Notes under the pieces: generated by a model
The model's input: only the letters and a program-made list of their open reading frames with translations
What the model was told of the DNA's origin: nothing
Database searches by the model: none
Assembly (NCBI GenBank): GCA_937919165.1
Contig: CALFPO010000068.1
Location: 1-38,435 of the forward strand
DNA: 38,435 bases
Reading direction: 5' to 3'
From: an uncultured Bacillota bacterium
Lineage (GTDB): Bacteria > Bacillota_I > Bacilli_A > Erysipelotrichales > Erysipelotrichaceae
In this document: positions 17,401-24,168 of the stretch, in pieces
Layout of the letters: every line of letters starts with the position of its first letter
How positions within the stretch are numbered: the first letter of the stretch is position 1
Position numbers and translations under genes: made by a program

Positions 17401-18192
17401 CATAGGGACTTTGATGCGATCATCATGGATCTCATCATGCCAGGCATGAATGGCATCGAAGCGATAGCGCATATAAGAAAGATCGAAAGCAATTCTGTCG
17501 AAAGCGTTCCGATCATTGCCTTGACGGCAGAAGGCGAGCAGAAAAGTATGGAGCTTCTTGCTGAAGCGGGAGCTGATGCATCGATGGCGAAGCCACTTGT
17601 CATCAGTGAGCTTACAAGAACGCTGTTCTTCTGCATGAGACAGCGTACAGAGAACATGGAAAGAAAGCTTGTGGATACTTTGCGCATAGCCAATACCGAT
17701 CCGCTGACCAAGGTCAAGAATATTGCGGCTTATACGGATATGGTTGCGGAACTCACCAGCAAGATAAAGAACAATGCCAAAATCAAGTTCGGCATCGTGA
17801 TGTGTGATGTGAACAACCTCAAGCATGTCAATGACGGACATGGGCATGACTATGGCGATACCTATATTAAGAACTGCTGCAGCATCATTTGCCATGAGTT
17901 CTCGCATTCGCCTGTATATCGCATCGGCGGCGATGAATTTGTTGTTGTGCTGCAGGGCGAAGACTATGAGAATCGCGATGAGAAGCTTGTGATGCTGAGA
18001 AAGCATATAGCTGAATCTGAGAAGATCGATGACTATATATCCGGTAAAGCATCATTGGCTTCAGGAATGGCGATATACGATCCAAATACCGACAGATCGG
18101 TTGCGGATATCGTCAAACGTGCCGACAAGAATATGTATGAAAACAAGAAGCAGATGAAAGTCCAGAAGCTGCTGGATGCAAGCAGACAATGA
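14473..18192 (+). CDS. PAS-array / HD-GYP / receiver / GGDEF signalling protein
   Basis: A 1239-residue soluble multidomain protein predicted to both make and break cyclic di-GMP. Residues 1-130 form a PAS-like domain. Four related modules then begin at about 133, 273, 411 and 549, each opening with a pattern like LSSNYETIYCVN. A coiled coil (about 685-725) leads to an HD-GYP phosphodiesterase domain with H772-D773 (ALHDVGK), HHE at 831-833 and DGNGYP. A receiver domain follows with phospho-acceptor D986 (IIMDLIMPGMNG) and the conserved Thr and Lys (ALTAEG, MAKPL). A GGDEF cyclase domain has GGDEF at 1152-1156 and no RxxD inhibitory site in the usual place (FSHS instead). There are no membrane segments. 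ATG 14473 is chosen over TTG 14452 because AGAGG precedes it. Confidence 0.92.
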   Translation: MDDMNDSGLKNCTIGFWSLDFVGEAVSNLYVDNVFRNLIGADDSMSQNEVFEYWNRNVADSFHEIIDDAFEDIANGKKVTIDYRWNHPVKGEMTFRCVSFRNYEYKNSVHIQGSLGDITEEIIYRKKDFDELDYSEIVNVLSSNYETIYCVNTKDNSYVNFHRSGILNAKEMPERGKDFFADSFRNISEFVFDEDVDSFRDFMMKNNLLDSMLNNDQATFEYRLKDENGEPVHYRMRAMNFDDGVHIIVAVENIEDEIRTKELQNIKNLETKAFIEGLSSDFEAVYVINPDRDTIMLIRLHEDFDESLKMNRRNVYSKYLEDSVEKIIVDEDKDRIRKEFSVENILAQLKKDSSYLTLYKVIDAEGNEIYHRAKFAKVESRYDGTIIILGIRNVDGEVRQEIIEREKNKEINSMVKILSGDYNGLYYVNVEKKESHVIWVSKEIIGDTGANIKKMPTLQDVLLNFTKTVVHPDDRIKFSFLMEYSDITRVLAHKKRHSVVFRRNFNGDYRYNEMIVAKAEDFDDPPVNVAIGFMDIDDEYRIRLQQEAIIQGIANDFEYVAYIEIDNNNKEIIHRRSELFSKYVPDWELMDNFSQKYAAFAEYLVVPEDREKFLEAKGNYVIKELESNSAVYTNFRINIENNIYYYQIKYTADKVGDHIVGVIVGFHSVDESTKNELRREAFLAEANEEAEKTIAKRTAELRDKNRELERTNEEIVEMLGDVVEMRDKDSGIHIQRVKAYTYVLANMVKSKYPEYHLSHEDIELITSASALHDVGKIMISDAILLKPGKLSDEEYEIMKTHSLKGCEILQRAPKNWSSHYLEVGLDICHYHHEKWDGNGYPEGLKGDEIPISAQIVSVADCFDALTTKRVYKEAYSIDEAYRMICEGECGAFSDKLLYCFKCCRKDFERAFKTPKDLLNNSTLYISKNGDRLYGLRFLIVDDSELSLDLNKDLLESEGAEVVAVSSGEAAISEFTAHRDFDAIIMDLIMPGMNGIEAIAHIRKIESNSVESVPIIALTAEGEQKSMELLAEAGADASMAKPLVISELTRTLFFCMRQRTENMERKLVDTLRIANTDPLTKVKNIAAYTDMVAELTSKIKNNAKIKFGIVMCDVNNLKHVNDGHGHDYGDTYIKNCCSIICHEFSHSPVYRIGGDEFVVVLQGEDYENRDEKLVMLRKHIAESEKIDDYISGKASLASGMAIYDPNTDRSVADIVKRADKNMYENKKQMKVQKLLDASRQ

Positions 18193-18232
18193 GTGAAGCA
18201 AAGAAGATAAAACTGTATTCATGCATATCTTT

Positions 18233-18260
18233 AATGGCGTACCGTGTACGCCATTTTGTT
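18233..18260 (+). terminator. Rho-independent terminator
   Basis: A perfect 10-bp stem AATGGCGTAC / GTACGCCATT with a CGT loop, followed by TTGTTG. It ends the HD-GYP/GGDEF transcript. The next gene starts 30 bases later, with no promoter I can recognise between, so partial readthrough or a promoter overlapping the stem is possible. Confidence 0.85.
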
Positions 18261-18289
18261 GTACATGCTAATGTTAGCGAGGCCTTTCT

Positions 18290-19102
18290 ATGAGCATAAA
18301 TGAAGAGAAGAACCTTTTAAGGGAAGTATTGTTTGATGGTCAGATAAGAAGATATGTATGTTTCGGCAAAGGCAATAAGACTCTGATCATTTTGCCTGGT
18401 CTTTCGCTTAAAAGCGTCTTGCCGATGGGCGATGCCATAAGCAATCAATACTCAGTATTTACAGATGCATATACCGTCTATCTTGTAGAACCGCCGGAGC
18501 TAATTGAAGATGATTTCAAGGTTCACAACCTATCCGAAAGCATCAATAGGTTCATAGAGACTCTCGATCTCAAGAATGTATCGCTGTATGGCGTGTCTTT
18601 GGGCGGCATGATCGCTTTGGATCTGGCTCTAAGCCATCCGAATAATGTCGAGAAGATAATGCTTGTATCATCGACATACAGTTCCACTGCCAATTCGAAA
18701 GAGATCATGGAGAAGTGGTGCGTCATGGCTCAAGAAAAGAATATGGAATCCCTTGTGGAGGACTTTGTGGACAAGGTATATACTCCGGCTTACAAAAGGA
18801 ACAATCTGAATATGCTTTTTAGCTATTTCAGTGATCTGAGCGACAAGCAATACCACGATTTCTACGTTTTGGCTAAGGCTGCAATCGATTTTGATATCTA
18901 TGATAGGATTTCTGAGATAAAGACAGAATCTTTTGTGATGGGGTCCAAGAAGGATGGAATCTTTGCATATGATGTTCAGCTAGATATGGCAAATAAGCTG
19001 CATGCGAAGAACTATTTCTTTGAGGAAGGGGCCCATTCGATCTATGATGAAGAGCCAGGATTCATGACTAAAGCCTATGAGCTTATGGAAGGAATAGAAT
19101 GA
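18290..19102 (+). CDS. Alpha/beta hydrolase
   Basis: A 270-residue alpha/beta hydrolase-fold protein. The nucleophile elbow GVSLGG places S103 as the catalytic serine. The likely acid is the Asp of MGSKKDGIF, and the histidine is in GAHSIYDE. An ILPGLSLKS segment near residues 34-42 would form the oxyanion region. No signal peptide is present, so it is cytosolic. The substrate cannot be predicted. It overlaps the next gene by an ATGA and opens a four-gene unit. Confidence 0.9.
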   Translation: MSINEEKNLLREVLFDGQIRRYVCFGKGNKTLIILPGLSLKSVLPMGDAISNQYSVFTDAYTVYLVEPPELIEDDFKVHNLSESINRFIETLDLKNVSLYGVSLGGMIALDLALSHPNNVEKIMLVSSTYSSTANSKEIMEKWCVMAQEKNMESLVEDFVDKVYTPAYKRNNLNMLFSYFSDLSDKQYHDFYVLAKAAIDFDIYDRISEIKTESFVMGSKKDGIFAYDVQLDMANKLHAKNYFFEEGAHSIYDEEPGFMTKAYELMEGIE

Positions 19103-19620
19103 AAGTCATGATCATAGGCTATTCAGGGTCAGGCAAATCCACTCTATGCCGCAAGATAGCTGATGTCTATCAGATAGAGCCTCTATTCATGGATACTATC
19201 CATTGGCTGCCCGGATGGAAAGAAAGAGATAGGGATGAAGAAATAAGCCTGCTAAAGGACTTTCTATCTAAGAATGAGTCATGGGTGATTGATGGCAACT
19301 ATTCGAAGGTTCTTCATAAGGAGCGCTGCGAATTGGCGGATAGGATAATCTTCATGGATTTCAATCGCTTCAGCTGCCTGAAAAGGGCACTAAAGCGAGG
19401 CAAGGAATATCGCTTCAGGACAAGAGAATCGATGACTGAAGGCTGTCCCGAAAAGATTGATATGGAATTTGTGCAATGGATACTATATAAGGGCAGAAGC
19501 AGAGAGATAAAGGACAGATATAGAGATATCTGCAGTTCCTTTAATGGCAAATGCATCATCATCCGCAATCAGAAGCAGCTTGATGAACTGTACGAAAGAA
19601 TAGATGGAGGTCTTCTATGA
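19099..19620 (+). CDS. FlaR-like P-loop nucleotide kinase
   Basis: A 173-residue P-loop protein with Walker A GYSGSGKST at 7-15. The MDTIHWLPGW and VIDGNYSKV segments characterise the group annotated as DNA topology modulation protein FlaR, which is related to adenylate and shikimate kinases. A basic, Arg-rich lid-like region follows (RALKRGKEYRFRTRESMTEG). The real substrate of this group is not established and the topology name is historical. Its start and stop each overlap the neighbouring genes by ATGA, so it is translated as part of the operon. Confidence 0.85.
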   Translation: MKVMIIGYSGSGKSTLCRKIADVYQIEPLFMDTIHWLPGWKERDRDEEISLLKDFLSKNESWVIDGNYSKVLHKERCELADRIIFMDFNRFSCLKRALKRGKEYRFRTRESMTEGCPEKIDMEFVQWILYKGRSREIKDRYRDICSSFNGKCIIIRNQKQLDELYERIDGGLL

Positions 19621-20195
19621 TCAGAAAAGGGAAATACAGGCACTTCAAGGGAAATGAATATGAAGTGATTGATGTATGCCGCCATTCTGAGACTTTACAG
19701 GATATGGTTGTCTATAGGGCACTGTATGGCGAACATGGCCTTTGGGTCAGGCCATTGAAGATGTTTGAAGAGATGGTCGAAAGAGATGGCAAGACCTTCA
19801 GAAGATTCGAATATATCGGTGAAAGCAATGAACTGGCAAAGGGCATAGACCATATATCGATGAAATGTCTAAAGGAAGATGAGGATAGAATCAAGGAATT
19901 CTATCTTGACGGATTGGGCTTTTCGCTTTTCAGAAGCTTCCAGAAAGGCTTCATTATCGACACCGGTTCAGGACATATTGAGTTCATCTATGGCGATAGA
20001 AATGATGTGAAGGGCACAATTGGACATTTTGCCTTGAACTGCAAATCGCCTATAGAATGTATAGAAAGAGTAGAGAAATATGGATATGGCGTAATCAAGA
20101 TGCCATATGATGTCGACCTTGACGGATACAAGGCAGAAGTTGCCTTTGTCTACGGTCCATTAGGAGAGGAAATAGAGTTTTTCCATGAAAGATAG
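19617..20195 (+). CDS. DUF1653-VOC domain fusion protein
   Basis: A 192-residue two-domain protein. Residues 1-66 are a DUF1653 domain (KGKYRHFKGNEYEVIDVCRH through VRPLKMFEEMV), usually found as a short stand-alone protein. Residues 75-192 form a vicinal-oxygen-chelate (glyoxalase-like) domain. It has the expected four metal-binding positions: His of GIDHIS, Glu of GHIEFIY, His of IGHFAL and Glu of EEIEFF. The reaction is unknown; VOC domains serve as lyases, dioxygenases, isomerases or resistance proteins. The domain fusion is its main oddity. It overlaps its neighbours on both sides. Confidence 0.85.
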   Translation: MIRKGKYRHFKGNEYEVIDVCRHSETLQDMVVYRALYGEHGLWVRPLKMFEEMVERDGKTFRRFEYIGESNELAKGIDHISMKCLKEDEDRIKEFYLDGLGFSLFRSFQKGFIIDTGSGHIEFIYGDRNDVKGTIGHFALNCKSPIECIERVEKYGYGVIKMPYDVDLDGYKAEVAFVYGPLGEEIEFFHER

Positions 20196-21042
20196 AGCAT
20201 TGATCAAGTATCTAGCGGCTGTAAGCATCTATGGAACCATAGGTCTTTTTCTGCATTTCGTCAAGACTTCAAGCGAGTTTGTGGTGCTGTGCCGTGGAAC
20301 AATCGGATCATTGTTTATTCTGATTGTGATGATGGCAAAGAAAGAGAAGATCGATCTTGAGGCCATCAAAAGGAATTTCTTTATTCTCGCCATATCAGGA
20401 GCATCCTTGGGACTAAACTGGATCTTTCTATTCGCCGGCTATAGGCATGGCGTTGCCATAACATCTCTTTGCAACTACATGGCTCCTATCATGGTCGTGG
20501 TGATAAGTGCTTTCATATACAGACAGAAGCTTGGCATCAAGCAGATTGCCTGCATAATATGTTCGCTGATTGGTGTGATGTTCATATCCGGAATCTTTGA
20601 GAATGATGCCAGGGTAAATTCCTTATGCATAATCTATGGCCTTCTGGCTGCGTTGGGCTTTGTGGCCCTTGTCTTCTGCAACCGTTATCTCAAGGACATC
20701 AAGTCTTTGGACAAGACTGTAATGCAGCTTTCTTTCTCGGCTTTGACGGTATTGGTCTATGTCATAGCCAATAACGGTTTCCCAAGAAGCATCGATGGAT
20801 TGTCTGCAGCATTGCTGATAATAATGGGCGTGGTCCATACAGGTATTGCATATATCTTCTATTTCGATTCGATCAATGTCTTGAATGTCGATACGATCGC
20901 GATTCTTGGCTATGTAGAGCCAGCGCTCAATGTTATCGTTGGCTCGCTGTTTCTGCATGAAGATCTTTCGATCTTTGGCATCATAGGCGCAATCATGATA
21001 CTCGGTTCAGCTATCATGAGCGAGCTGAAAGGGAATCGATAA
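20185..21042 (+). CDS. EamA/DMT-family transporter
   Basis: A 285-residue polytopic membrane protein with about ten hydrophobic segments arranged as two five-helix EamA repeats. The first repeat carries GTIGSLFIL and SLGLNWIFLFAGYRHGVAITSLCNYMAPIMV. The second ends in GYVEPALNVIVGSLFLHEDLS, a typical EamA end motif. Such proteins export or import amino acids, purines or other metabolites; the substrate is not predictable here. The start overlaps the VOC gene by 11 bases, so it closes the four-gene unit. Confidence 0.92.
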   Translation: MKDRALIKYLAAVSIYGTIGLFLHFVKTSSEFVVLCRGTIGSLFILIVMMAKKEKIDLEAIKRNFFILAISGASLGLNWIFLFAGYRHGVAITSLCNYMAPIMVVVISAFIYRQKLGIKQIACIICSLIGVMFISGIFENDARVNSLCIIYGLLAALGFVALVFCNRYLKDIKSLDKTVMQLSFSALTVLVYVIANNGFPRSIDGLSAALLIIMGVVHTGIAYIFYFDSINVLNVDTIAILGYVEPALNVIVGSLFLHEDLSIFGIIGAIMILGSAIMSELKGNR

Positions 21043-21070
21043 TTATGAAAACATTTTCAGAAAATAATTG

Positions 21071-21099
21071 TTGACATATTTTCATAATTTACATAAAAT
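21071..21099 (+). promoter_or_regulatory. Promoter of the T-box-controlled ABC importer
   Basis: A textbook promoter: TTGACA (21071-21076), a 17-base spacer and TAAAAT (21094-21099). Transcription should begin at about 21106, just before the first Stem I. The spacer contains one arm of an 11-bp inverted repeat whose partner lies at 21041-21051. Confidence 0.88.
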
Positions 21100-21107
21100 G
21101 AAAACAA

Positions 21108-21205
21108 GCGATGAGGCAAGAAAGTAATTTCTGTCAAGGTTAAAGAGAGATCATGGTTGGTGAAAATGATCATCGAGGCAGATATGAAGTTCCTTGCTTA
21201 GCTGA
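21108..21205 (+). promoter_or_regulatory. T-box Stem I, module 1, specifier TTC (Phe)
   Basis: Lower stem AGGCAA (21114-21119) pairs with TTGCTT; upper stem TCTGTC pairs with GGCAGA. The AG bulge and distal loop motif AGAGAGATCATGGTTGGTG is present. The specifier loop reads GAA-G-TTC-C with TTC at 21190-21192, matching tRNA-Phe. The register is fixed by alignment to module 2 and by the usual GAA-N-specifier layout. Confidence 0.75.
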
Positions 21206-21221
21206 ATATCTGAAAAGCCTA

Positions 21222-21312
21222 GAGGCAAACAGTATCGCTCATGATTCCTTATAGAGAGACCATGGCTGGTGAAAATGGTCAGGATAGTGATTCGAGAATA
21301 CATTGCTGAGCT
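21222..21312 (+). promoter_or_regulatory. T-box Stem I, module 2, specifier TAC (Tyr)
   Basis: The distal part AGAGAGACCATGGCTGGTG mirrors module 1. ATCGCT pairs with AGTGAT in the upper stem and GCAA pairs with TTGC in the lower stem. At the position aligned with TTC of module 1 the loop reads TAC (21299-21301), matching tRNA-Tyr. The sequence after the loop (TTGCTGAGCTAAATATTTGAAAA) closely follows that of module 1, which shows that the modules are duplicates. Confidence 0.72.
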
Positions 21313-21432
21313 AAATATTTGAAAATAAGTAGGATATTTCGGGAGGTCCCGTTATAGGCCAATGCCATGATGGTGGCTAGTGAGATCGGCATAGTGATAT
21401 GTCGGTGAAGAAAGGTGGTAACACGGTTAGGT

Positions 21433-21456
21433 CGTCCTTGTATGGGACGTTTTTTA
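21433..21456 (+). terminator. T-box regulated terminator
   Basis: Stem CGTCC / GGACG followed by seven T. The 5' arm lies just after the T-box sequence, which it would pair with or free in the alternative antiterminator. This is the switch that decides expression of the ABC importer. Confidence 0.85.
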
Positions 21457-21475
21457 TTTTTCGGAGGAAGAGAAG

Positions 21476-22441
21476 ATGAAGAGATTATTTGTACTTGTGC
21501 TATGTGCACTGATGCTGATGGGTCTTACAGCATGCAACGATGGAGGAAGCGAAAAGCCTCTTGTCGACAAGATCAACACAGTTGGTGTCGTTCAGCTTCT
21601 GAAGCATGATGCTTTGGATGCCGCAACCCAGGGCTTCAAAGATGAACTTGAGAAGGAGTTCTCGAACATCGTAATCGATGTCAAGCTAGCTTCAGGCGAA
21701 CCTGCAAACTGCGCAACGATCGTCAACGGTTTCGTCAATGATGGAGTAGACCTCATCATGGCAAATGCTACTCCTGCCTTACAGGCCGCTGTAGCTGCTA
21801 CTGGAGATATTCCGATTCTCGGAACATCAATCACCGAATATGGTGTTGCTTTAGGCATTGAAGATTTCAATGGTCTGGTAGGAGAAAATGTTTCAGGCAC
21901 CAGCGATCTTGCTCCGCTTGATGAACAGGCTCAGATGATAATAGACCTTATTCCTGATGTGAAGACAGTCGGCATCATCTATAGTTCCGATGAGCCAAAC
22001 AGTGCTTACCAGGTTAAGGTTGTCACCGAATACCTCGAAAGCAAGGGCGTTGCTGTAATTGCTGAACCATTTACAGAATCAAACGATATTTCATTGACTA
22101 CTGCTGAACTTTGCGATGCTGTTGATGCAGTTTACATTCCAACTGACAACAAGGCTGCAAGCTATGCAGAAACAATCAATAATGTTACTTTGGAAAGAAA
22201 GATTCCTGTAATCTGTGGTGAAGAAGGCACATGCATCAAGTGCGGTATCGCTACACTTACAATCAACTACTACGATTTGGGTGTTGAGACAGGCAAGATG
22301 GCTGCCAGGATTCTTAAGGGTGAAGCCAATATCGAAGAGATGCCTATCCAATACTTCCCAAATCCAGTAAAGAAATACAATAAGGAGATTGCGGATACTT
22401 TAGGTATTGCCATTCCTGAAGATTACATCGCAATAGATTAA
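21476..22441 (+). CDS. TrpX-type ABC transporter substrate-binding lipoprotein
   Basis: A 321-residue extracytoplasmic binding protein of the ABC_sub_bind (TrpX-like) family. A lipoprotein signal with lipobox GLTAC (C20) anchors it outside the membrane. The two-lobed fold shows VGVVQLLKHDALDAATQGF at the start of lobe 1, the ANATPALQAA loop, the TVGIIYSSDEPNS crossover and VYIPTDNKAASYAETINN. Ribosome binding site GGAGG is eight bases upstream. The family is usually annotated as tryptophan-specific, but the leader here reads Phe and Tyr codons, so an aromatic amino-acid ligand other than Trp is plausible (inference). Confidence 0.93.
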   Translation: MKRLFVLVLCALMLMGLTACNDGGSEKPLVDKINTVGVVQLLKHDALDAATQGFKDELEKEFSNIVIDVKLASGEPANCATIVNGFVNDGVDLIMANATPALQAAVAATGDIPILGTSITEYGVALGIEDFNGLVGENVSGTSDLAPLDEQAQMIIDLIPDVKTVGIIYSSDEPNSAYQVKVVTEYLESKGVAVIAEPFTESNDISLTTAELCDAVDAVYIPTDNKAASYAETINNVTLERKIPVICGEEGTCIKCGIATLTINYYDLGVETGKMAARILKGEANIEEMPIQYFPNPVKKYNKEIADTLGIAIPEDYIAID

Positions 22442-22442
22442 G

Positions 22443-23345
22443 ATGCCAAGCATTAGCGGTCTAATTTCTAGAATCCCCGGAGGTGTTGCCCAAGGAATCA
22501 TCTGGGGCATAATGGCGTTGGGCGTATATATTACCTTTAGGGTATTGAACGAATCGGATATGACCTCTGATGGCTCTTTCACCACGGGCGGTTCGGTTGC
22601 GGTCATGATGATCACATCGGGTGTAAATCCGATACTGGCCTTGCTATGTGCATTCCTTTCAGGTATCGTTACTGGCGTTACTACCGGTATGATCCATACC
22701 AGATTGAAGATACCGGCAATTCTTTCCGGCATTCTCGTGCAGTTTGGCCTATATTCCATAAATCTTCATATCATGGGCATGGTTGCTAATGTCTCATGCA
22801 ACCCAACCAAGAACAATGTTCTGCTTACTATGCGCAACATTCCTAAGGCCATCATCATTGGTCTGGCGATAGCTGCTGTGCTTATTGCGCTTATCTACTG
22901 GTATTTTGGTACCGAACAGGGATGTGCCATAAGAGCTACCGGAAACAATTACCGTATGGCTCTTGCTCAAGGCATCAATGTCGACAATATGAAGGTTATC
23001 GGCTTTGGCCTCAGCAATGGTCTGGTTGCGTTGGCTGGCGGACTGATGGCTCAGTATCAGGGCTTTACGGATATCAATATGGGCAAGGGAGCCATCGTCA
23101 TCGGTTTGGCTGCCATCATCATTGGCGAGGTCCTTTCGGAGATTATCTTCCCTAAGGGATGCCAGTTCTTTGTGAGACTGACCTTTGTAATCATCGGCGG
23201 CATCGTCTACTACATGATTATGATTCTGGTACTGTGGCTAAAGATCGATTCGAATGACCTTAAGCTTGCGACAGCAATCATTGTAATGATCTTCCTATGG
23301 CTGCCGAATATCAGGAAAGGAGCGAAGAATGCTAAAGCTAAGTAA
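22443..23345 (+). CDS. TrpY-type ABC transporter permease
   Basis: A 300-residue inner-membrane permease of the branched-chain/sugar type, with about eight to nine hydrophobic segments. The conserved core TEQGCAIRATGNNYRMALAQGINVDNMKVIGFGLSNGLVALAGGLMAQ forms the cytoplasmic coupling region that contacts the ATPase. It starts one base after the binding-protein stop without its own strong ribosome binding site, so translation is coupled. It overlaps the ATPase gene by 17 bases. Confidence 0.93.
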   Translation: MPSISGLISRIPGGVAQGIIWGIMALGVYITFRVLNESDMTSDGSFTTGGSVAVMMITSGVNPILALLCAFLSGIVTGVTTGMIHTRLKIPAILSGILVQFGLYSINLHIMGMVANVSCNPTKNNVLLTMRNIPKAIIIGLAIAAVLIALIYWYFGTEQGCAIRATGNNYRMALAQGINVDNMKVIGFGLSNGLVALAGGLMAQYQGFTDINMGKGAIVIGLAAIIIGEVLSEIIFPKGCQFFVRLTFVIIGGIVYYMIMILVLWLKIDSNDLKLATAIIVMIFLWLPNIRKGAKNAKAK

Positions 23346-24123
23346 TGTATGCAAGACCTTCAATCCTGGTACGATCAATGAAAAGAAGGCTCTTGATGGC
23401 ATAGACCTTGTGATTGAAGATGGTGAATTTGTCACTGTCATCGGCTCAAACGGGGCAGGAAAATCAACCTTATTGAACGCGATTGCAGGCACTTGGCCAA
23501 TCGATGACGGAAGCATCTTCATCGATGATGTCGATATCACAAATCTTCCTGAATTCAAGAGAGCTACCTATATCGGACGTGTTTTCCAGGATCCGATGAT
23601 GGGCACAGCTGCCGATATGTGGATAGAAGAGAATCTGGCCTTGGCACAGCGTCGTGGAAGCAAGAGAACAATGAAGGGCGGAATCACGAATAAGGAAAGG
23701 GCTGAATACAAAGAATTACTTAAGGAATTCGATCTTGGTCTTGAAGATCGTCTATCGACCAAGGTTGGACTGCTGTCTGGAGGACAGAGACAAGCTTTGA
23801 CCCTTGTCATGGCTACGCTCAAACGTCCTAGATTGCTTCTGCTTGATGAGCATACTGCTGCTCTTGATCCTAAGACGGCTGCTACGGTATTGTCGATAAC
23901 TGATGATGTCGTCCAGAAATCAAAGCTTACTACCTTCATGGTTACTCATAACATGAAGGATGCGATTGCTCATGGCGACCGTCTGCTGATGCTCAATCAA
24001 GGCAAGATCATTCTTGACATCAAGGGTGAAGAAAAGAAGAAGATGACTGTCGAAAAGCTTCTCAATCGTTTCGAGAAGGCCAGCGGACAGGAATTCAGTT
24101 CTGATACAGAAATATTGGGATAG
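23329..24123 (+). CDS. TrpZ-type ABC transporter ATP-binding protein
   Basis: A 264-residue ABC ATPase. Walker A GSNGAGKST is at 39-47, the Q-loop is in VFQDPMMGTAADM, the signature LSGGQRQ is at 149-155, and Walker B LLLLDEH has D173 and E174. The switch histidine is in MVTHNMKDAI. It powers the importer formed with the two preceding genes. Ribosome binding site AAGGAG lies within the end of the permease gene. Its stop codon TAG is the first part of the terminator stem. Confidence 0.95.
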   Translation: MLKLSNVCKTFNPGTINEKKALDGIDLVIEDGEFVTVIGSNGAGKSTLLNAIAGTWPIDDGSIFIDDVDITNLPEFKRATYIGRVFQDPMMGTAADMWIEENLALAQRRGSKRTMKGGITNKERAEYKELLKEFDLGLEDRLSTKVGLLSGGQRQALTLVMATLKRPRLLLLDEHTAALDPKTAATVLSITDDVVQKSKLTTFMVTHNMKDAIAHGDRLLMLNQGKIILDIKGEEKKKMTVEKLLNRFEKASGQEFSSDTEILG

Positions 24124-24146
24124 GGTGCTGATGCACCCTATTTTTT
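24121..24146 (+). terminator. Terminator of the ABC importer operon
   Basis: A perfect 8-bp stem TAGGGTGC / GCACCCTA with a TGAT loop followed by six T. The stem starts with the stop codon of the ATPase gene. Confidence 0.93.
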
Positions 24147-24168
24147 ACACAAAGAAAAACGACTATCT

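Larger units (their letters stand above)
21107..21458 (+). promoter_or_regulatory. T-box leader with two Stem I modules and one antiterminator/terminator
   Basis: This fills the 433-base gap between the DMT transporter and the binding-protein gene. It holds, in order: a first Stem I (about 21108-21205), a second Stem I (about 21222-21312), a Stem III region with CGGGAGGTCCCGTTATAGG (21340-21358), the T-box AAGGTGGTAACACGG (21412-21426) and a terminator (21433-21456). T-box leaders sense uncharged tRNA: the specifier codon pairs with the anticodon and the free NCCA end pairs with the TGGN bulge, so that transcription continues. The duplicated Stem I is unusual; no second T-box or terminator is seen between the two modules. 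Confidence 0.93.

Noticed and set aside
18268..18279. GCTAATGTTAGC palindrome before the hydrolase gene as an operator
   Set aside because: It is short, has no repeats elsewhere in the window and no recognisable promoter beside it. Chance is a sufficient explanation.
21217..21226. GCCT-AG-AGGC hairpin between the two Stem I modules as a separate terminator for module 1
   Set aside because: The stem is only four base pairs and no T run follows. No T-box sequence lies nearby, so module 1 does not appear to have its own switch.
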